Positions 60,583 to 64,000 of a stretch of DNA of 64,000 bases are shown here, in pieces; positions within the stretch are counted from its first letter, which is position 1, and each line of letters opens with the position of its first letter. Source of the stretch: Rubellimicrobium roseum (GTDB lineage Bacteria; Pseudomonadota; Alphaproteobacteria; Rhodobacterales; Rhodobacteraceae). The position numbers and the translations under genes were made by a program. The stretch is from contig NZ_VDFV01000008.1 in NCBI RefSeq assembly GCF_006152145.1, positions 62,001-126,000 of the forward strand, written 5' to 3'. Below the pieces are notes generated by a model. It made no database searches. It worked only from the letters and a program-made list of their open reading frames with translations, and was not told where the DNA came from.

Positions 60583-61218
60583 TCAGGGTTCCTCGGTCAT
60601 CGCGCCGCCCGAGGGACCGGGCACGGCGGCGGCCGGCGCCGCCGCCGGGGCGCCGCCCAGCGCGGGCGCGGGCGCGGCGGCCATCGAATCCTCGGTCGGC
60701 GACACCGGCGGGGGCGGCGGGGTGGTCGGAGAGGCGCTGCCCGACAGGCGGGCGCGCAGGCGCTCCTCGAGGTCCTGAGGCAGCGAGGTCTGCAGCACGC
60801 GCCCTCCGAGCCCGCCCAGCCGGTCGAGCGCGCGATCGGCGGTGAACTTCCGCAGGAGCACCGCCAGCGCCGCCCCGCCGCTTTCGAGGCTGCCGCCCAC
60901 CTCGCGCAGGAAATCGTCGTCGATGCCCAAGTCGGTGAGCGACCCGGAGAGCGCCCCCGCCCCCGCGCCCACCGCCGCGCCCAGGAGCGGGTTGAGGAAC
61001 AGGAGCCCCACCAGAGTGCCCCAGAGCGTGCCGCCCATGGCCCCGGCCGCCGTCATGTTCACGGCCTGATGAAGCTGGACCTGCCCCTCGGCCGAGCGGG
61101 TGACGACCACCACGTCCTCCATTTCCACGAGGTAGTCCTTCTGGAGGCTCACGAACTCGGCGCGCGCCCGGAAGGCGCTGGCGTCGTCCGGAAAGGCGAT
61201 CACGATGAGGTCGGACAT
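60583..61218 (-). CDS. DUF1269 family membrane protein
   Basis: A 211-residue protein. The N-terminal ferredoxin-like part (DLIVIAFPDDASAFRARAEF, DYLVEMEDVVVVTRSAEG) and the Gly-rich hydrophobic hairpin GTLWGTLVGLLFLNPLLGAAVGAGAGALSG (about 60-90, split at the Pro) define DUF1269. The last 50 residues are Pro/Ala-rich. Function unknown; frequent in stress regulons. Confidence 0.9.
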   Translation of the reverse strand: MSDLIVIAFPDDASAFRARAEFVSLQKDYLVEMEDVVVVTRSAEGQVQLHQAVNMTAAGAMGGTLWGTLVGLLFLNPLLGAAVGAGAGALSGSLTDLGIDDDFLREVGGSLESGGAALAVLLRKFTADRALDRLGGLGGRVLQTSLPQDLEERLRARLSGSASPTTPPPPPVSPTEDSMAAAPAPALGGAPAAAPAAAVPGPSGGAMTEEP

Positions 61219-61838
61219 GGGGTTCCCCTTCTTCTTCGGCGGGTCCGGCCGATCCGCGACCCGTCGGGACGGAACATAGCACGCAGTCCCGGAGCGGGAA
61301 CCGCAGGGACGCGGCTGGGGACCGTCCCCCAAAAACGACTTAATCCCGCGCGGCCCCTGCTTCTGTGCCCGTGTCTCGGGTCATCGGCAGGCCGCCCCCT
61401 CGGGCGGGCTTGAGTCTGCAGGGGCGCCGGGGAGGATCTCCCGGTCCCGATATGGGGGCGGCTCAACGTCGCGCGCCGATGGACGCCCGTGGGGGCGCAA
61501 GCCTGTTCATGCTCTCCGTTCCCCGGGTCCTGCATGGCCGCGCCGCGCCCCCGTCCGGTGCGCCCGAGGCGCAGGGGTGTCGGCGCAGGCGGAAGGTGGC
61601 CCGGCTGTGTCGTGTCCGATGAGGCCAGGTTGCCCCGGAGGAATTAACAAAGCGTTACAGCACCGAACGGTCCTCCCCCGGTTCACGCAACACCTCGGGG
61701 CCTGCCGATGCGGGGGGCATCGGGCCGGGATGCGCCCGGATGGGGGATGGCCGACTGGATGCTTGCCGGGTTCGGGGGACCGTGGCAGCCTTGCGCCAAG
61801 GCCCGCATCATCCCTCGTCCGCTGCCGGAGGCATCGCC
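61219..61838. other. 620-bp spacer without a gene, holding copy 3 of the dispersed element
   Basis: No convincing frame on either strand; candidates are Gly/Arg/Pro-rich shadows. The only clear structure is the conserved element at 61643-61700, 140 nt ahead of the RTX-fusion start. Confidence 0.6.
61643..61700 (+). repeat. dispersed leader element, copy 3
   Basis: Blocks: ATTAACAAAGCGTTAC, AGCACCGAACGGTCC, TCCCCC, GGTTCACGCAACACCTCGGGG. Closest to copy 1 in its second half. The first block reads TTAA-N7-TTAC, near the CtrA site TTAA-N7-TTAA; the other copies fit this less well. Confidence 0.75.
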
Positions 61839-62702
61839 ATGGCCTGGTTCACCTTCACCGACTCGTCGCGGGAGGTCTTCGTCCTCCGCCTGACCGACCC
61901 CGACCTCGTCACCCATGCGCGGGAGCTGCTGGGCGGCGAGGAGGCCGATCCCCGCATCGGCGGCGTCGTGGTCAAGACGGCCGTGCCCTACAACATAGGC
62001 TGGTCCTACCATCTCGACCCCGCCCGCGCGTTCTTCTTCGAGATGTCCACCGAGGTGGGCGACTCGACGATGCGTTACATCGAGAACCATCTGGCGGAGG
62101 TCGGGGGCGAGCTCCTGCCCGGAAGCGTCTGGACGGGCTGGTCATCGGAGCTCACCGGCGAACTGAAGGTCAAGTCAGGCGATGATGGCACGGACCTGCT
62201 GCGCGGGACCGATGCGGCCGACCTCCTGTTCGGGCGGGGCGGGCGCGACGCCCTCTATGGCCGCGGCGGGGACGATCATCTGGCGGGAGGCTCGGGGAGC
62301 GACCTGCTGATCGGTGGGCAGGGCGGGGACAAGCTGGGCGGGGAGAAAGGGAACGACGTCCTGCTGGGCGGCCGGGGCCGCGACGTCCTGCTGGGCGGCG
62401 CGGGCGAGGACCGGTTGGAGGGCGGTTCGGGCATTGACCGCCTGACCGGCGGCGCGGATCGCGACACCTTCCTCCTGCGCTCGGGAAGCGGCGCGGACCG
62501 GGTGCTCGACTTCGAGGACGGGGACGGGACGGAGGACCGGATCGACCTGCGGCTCTTCTTTCTCGACAGTTTCGCCGAAGTGGAGCGGATCGCGCGGGGG
62601 GACGACCTGCTCCTGCGCGTCGAGGACGAGAGCCTGCGCCTCGTGGGCTATCTTGCCGAGCGAGATCTGGCCGACTTCGGGCGGGACGACGTGCTTCTGT
62701 AA
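61839..62702 (+). CDS. BP74-like domain fused to RTX calcium-binding repeats
   Basis: A 287-residue protein. Residues 1-105 follow the pattern of the N-terminal domain of Dictyostelium calmodulin-binding BP74 (FTDSSREVFVLRLTDP, HARELLGGEEAD, PYNIGWSYHLDP, ENHLAEVGGELLPGSVWTGWSS). Residues about 117-210 hold eight to ten GGxGxDxLx nonapeptides. The C-terminal FLLRSGSGADRVLDFEDGDG resembles the end of type I-secreted RTX proteins, so export is likely without a signal peptide. GGAGG lies 7 nt before the ATG. Confidence 0.85.
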   Translation: MAWFTFTDSSREVFVLRLTDPDLVTHARELLGGEEADPRIGGVVVKTAVPYNIGWSYHLDPARAFFFEMSTEVGDSTMRYIENHLAEVGGELLPGSVWTGWSSELTGELKVKSGDDGTDLLRGTDAADLLFGRGGRDALYGRGGDDHLAGGSGSDLLIGGQGGDKLGGEKGNDVLLGGRGRDVLLGGAGEDRLEGGSGIDRLTGGADRDTFLLRSGSGADRVLDFEDGDGTEDRIDLRLFFLDSFAEVERIARGDDLLLRVEDESLRLVGYLAERDLADFGRDDVLL

Positions 62703-62819
62703 CGTTCGGGCGAGGCGATCCGCATCCCCCGGCGCCACGACGTCGATCGCAGGCCGTCGATGACAGACCGCCACGCCGCCCTGTGCCGGCCGGCTCCGGG
62801 TTGCCCGGCTCGCCACGGC

Positions 62820-62835
62820 TGTTTCACGTGAAACA
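62820..62835. promoter_or_regulatory. parS site (ParB/Spo0J binding)
   Basis: TGTTTCACGTGAAACA, a perfect 16-bp palindrome identical to the bacterial parS consensus, in the spacer between the convergent RTX-fusion and gltB genes. parS sites cluster near the replication origin and load ParB for chromosome segregation. Confidence 0.9.
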
Positions 62836-62843
62836 GACAGGAC

Positions 62844-62868
62844 GGGCGCGCGGAAGAACCGCGCGCCC
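62844..62868 (-). terminator. gltB terminator hairpin
   Basis: GGGCGCGCGG and CCGCGCGCCC, a perfect 10-bp stem with a 5-nt loop, 10 nt past the gltB stop; on the minus strand it is followed by TCCTGTCTGTTT, a T-containing tail that runs into parS. Confidence 0.65.
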
Positions 62869-62877
62869 AGGGATGCG

Positions 62878-64000
62878 TCACTCGGCCGGGAGCGCCAGCT
62901 CCTCGCGGGCGAGCGGGTGCTTGAGATGCGGCAGCATCTCCTTGGGGCAGACCTGCACGAACTGCCCGACTGCGCCGGCCCAGTCGTTCAGGATCTCCGA
63001 GCCCCGGCGCGAGCCGGTCTCGGCCACGTGCCGCTCCACGAGGCTGCGGAGTTGCTCCTCCCAGTGGGGGACGGTCACGGGGCAGGTCACGAGCGACTCC
63101 ATGTTCATGAGCGCCCGCGCCCGGCCCTGCGGGTCCCAGACATAGGCCATGCCCCCGGTCATGCCGGCGCCGAAGTTGGCGCCGATGCGGCCCAGGATCA
63201 CGGCCACGCCGCCGGTCATGTACTCGCAGCCGTTGGTGCCGCAGCCCTCGACCACCACCGACGCGCCCGAGTTGCGCACCGCGAAGCGTTCGCCCGCGCG
63301 GCCTGCGGCGAAGAGGACGCCGCCCGTGGCCCCGTAGAGGACGGTGTTGCCGATGATCGTATTCTCGGCGGCGACGAGGCTGGAGGCCATCGCAGGCTTG
63401 ACCACGATGGTGCCGCCCGAGAGGCCCTTGCCCACGTAGTCGTTCGCGTCGCCCTGCACCTCGATCTTGAGGCCGGGGGCGGCGAAGGCGCCGAGGGACT
63501 GGCCCGCCGTGCCGGTCAGCTTGACCGTCAGGTGGTCAGGCTGGAGGTTGTTCCGCATCCCGAAGCGCTTGACGATGTGGGACGACACGCGGGTGCCGAT
63601 GGTGCGGTCGGTGTTCCGCACGGCATAGGCGAGCTGCATCTTCTCCCCGTCCTCGAGGAAGCGGGCGGCGTCCTTGACGATCTCCGCGTCCAGCGTGTCG
63701 GGGACCGCGTTGCGGGGCTTGTTGCGGTCGTAGACGGTCGTCCGCGCGCCATCGACGGTGATGAGGAGCGGGTTCAGGTCGAGGTCGTCGAGGTGCTTGG
63801 AGCCGCGGGAGACCTGGGTGAGGAGGTCGGCGCGGCCGATCACCTCGTCGAGGCTCCGCGCGCCGATGGAGGCCAGGATTTCCCGGACTTCGGTGGCGTA
63901 GAAGGTGATGAGGTTCACCACCTTGTCCGCGGTGCCGGTGAACTTGGCGCGCAGCGCCTCGTTCTGGGTGCAGACGCCCACGGGGCAGGTGTTGGACTGG
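62878..64000 (-). CDS. gltB: glutamate synthase large subunit, C-terminal part (partial)
   Basis: The last 374 codons of GltB; the rest is beyond the window edge. The fragment begins in the FMN/3Fe-4S region (SNTCPVGVCTQNEALRAKF), continues through FYATEVREILASIGARSLDEVIGR, and contains the C-terminal GXGXG beta-helix (GLSGGTIVV, GNTVLYGATGGVLFAAGRAGERFAVRNSGA). GltB with GltD makes two glutamates from glutamine and 2-oxoglutarate. Confidence 0.96.
   Translation of the reverse strand, partial: QSNTCPVGVCTQNEALRAKFTGTADKVVNLITFYATEVREILASIGARSLDEVIGRADLLTQVSRGSKHLDDLDLNPLLITVDGARTTVYDRNKPRNAVPDTLDAEIVKDAARFLEDGEKMQLAYAVRNTDRTIGTRVSSHIVKRFGMRNNLQPDHLTVKLTGTAGQSLGAFAAPGLKIEVQGDANDYVGKGLSGGTIVVKPAMASSLVAAENTIIGNTVLYGATGGVLFAAGRAGERFAVRNSGASVVVEGCGTNGCEYMTGGVAVILGRIGANFGAGMTGGMAYVWDPQGRARALMNMESLVTCPVTVPHWEEQLRSLVERHVAETGSRRGSEILNDWAGAVGQFVQVCPKEMLPHLKHPLAREELALPAE

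Overview
The window is a very GC-rich stretch (about 70 % by eye) of an alphaproteobacterial chromosome, most likely a Rhodobacterales member. Signs of this are the uvrC-pgsA-moaD-moaE order, the phbA-phbB pair, a petP/petR-like regulator pair next to ilvE, xseB-ispA, an EcfG/NepR/PhyR general stress response locus, and the many overlapping ATGA junctions and GTG starts. Almost everything is chromosomal core or common accessory content. I see no prophage, insertion sequence, CRISPR array, rRNA or tRNA.

Layout. 1-3.6 kb: end of truB, an XRE/VWA pair, recQ and a YggT protein. 3.7-7.2 kb: a hotdog thioesterase, a small secreted protein and phbAB (polyhydroxybutyrate). 7.3-10.8 kb: moaE, moaD, pgsA, uvrC. 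10.8-11.0 kb: a spacer with clustered DnaA-box-like sites. 11.0-14.5 kb: an SDR, a zinc-ribbon micro-protein, an S49 peptidase and an ABC-2 exporter. 14.7-17.5 kb: aroC, a WYL regulator divergent from a GST, and HU. 17.6-20.9 kb: AMP nucleosidase and adenine deaminase. 21-24.8 kb: DUF1810, an epimerase-like protein, TerC, an HNH nuclease. 24.8-30.7 kb: ispA, xseB, an HDAC-like deacetylase, petR/petP-like regulators, ilvE and a DMT transporter. 31-35.5 kb: an App1-like phosphatase, a gene-poor 0.7 kb, a cytochrome c, and a two-gene module (phosphoribosyltransferase-kinase fusion plus zinc-loop HAD phosphatase).

35.5-55.2 kb is the most coherent part. It holds a glycogen-to-trehalose operon (treZ, treY, a GlgC-like protein, a GlgX/TreX debranching enzyme), a double PRC-barrel secreted protein, a YihY/BrkB membrane protein, a zinc metallopeptidase, two small proteins, a three-gene DUF3618/holin-X operon, a phospholipase D-like protein, and then the general stress regulators themselves: a HisKA_2 histidine kinase, EcfG, NepR and divergent PhyR. 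Seven exact matches to the sigma-EcfG promoter (GGAAC-N16/17-CGTT) lie in the correct orientation upstream of these genes, and three near matches precede treZ, the glgC-like gene and yihY. I infer that about 19 kb forms a stress regulon packed around its regulator.

55.2-64 kb: a receiver-domain remnant, topoisomerase IB, a PQQ-type sugar dehydrogenase, queG, a GST, mtgA, a DUF1269 protein, a BP74-like/RTX fusion protein, a perfect parS site and the 3' part of gltB. A conserved element of about 58 bp occurs three times (4.7, 21.0 and 61.7 kb), each time in the same orientation ahead of a gene. The parS site and the DnaA-box cluster suggest an origin-proximal location, which remains an inference.
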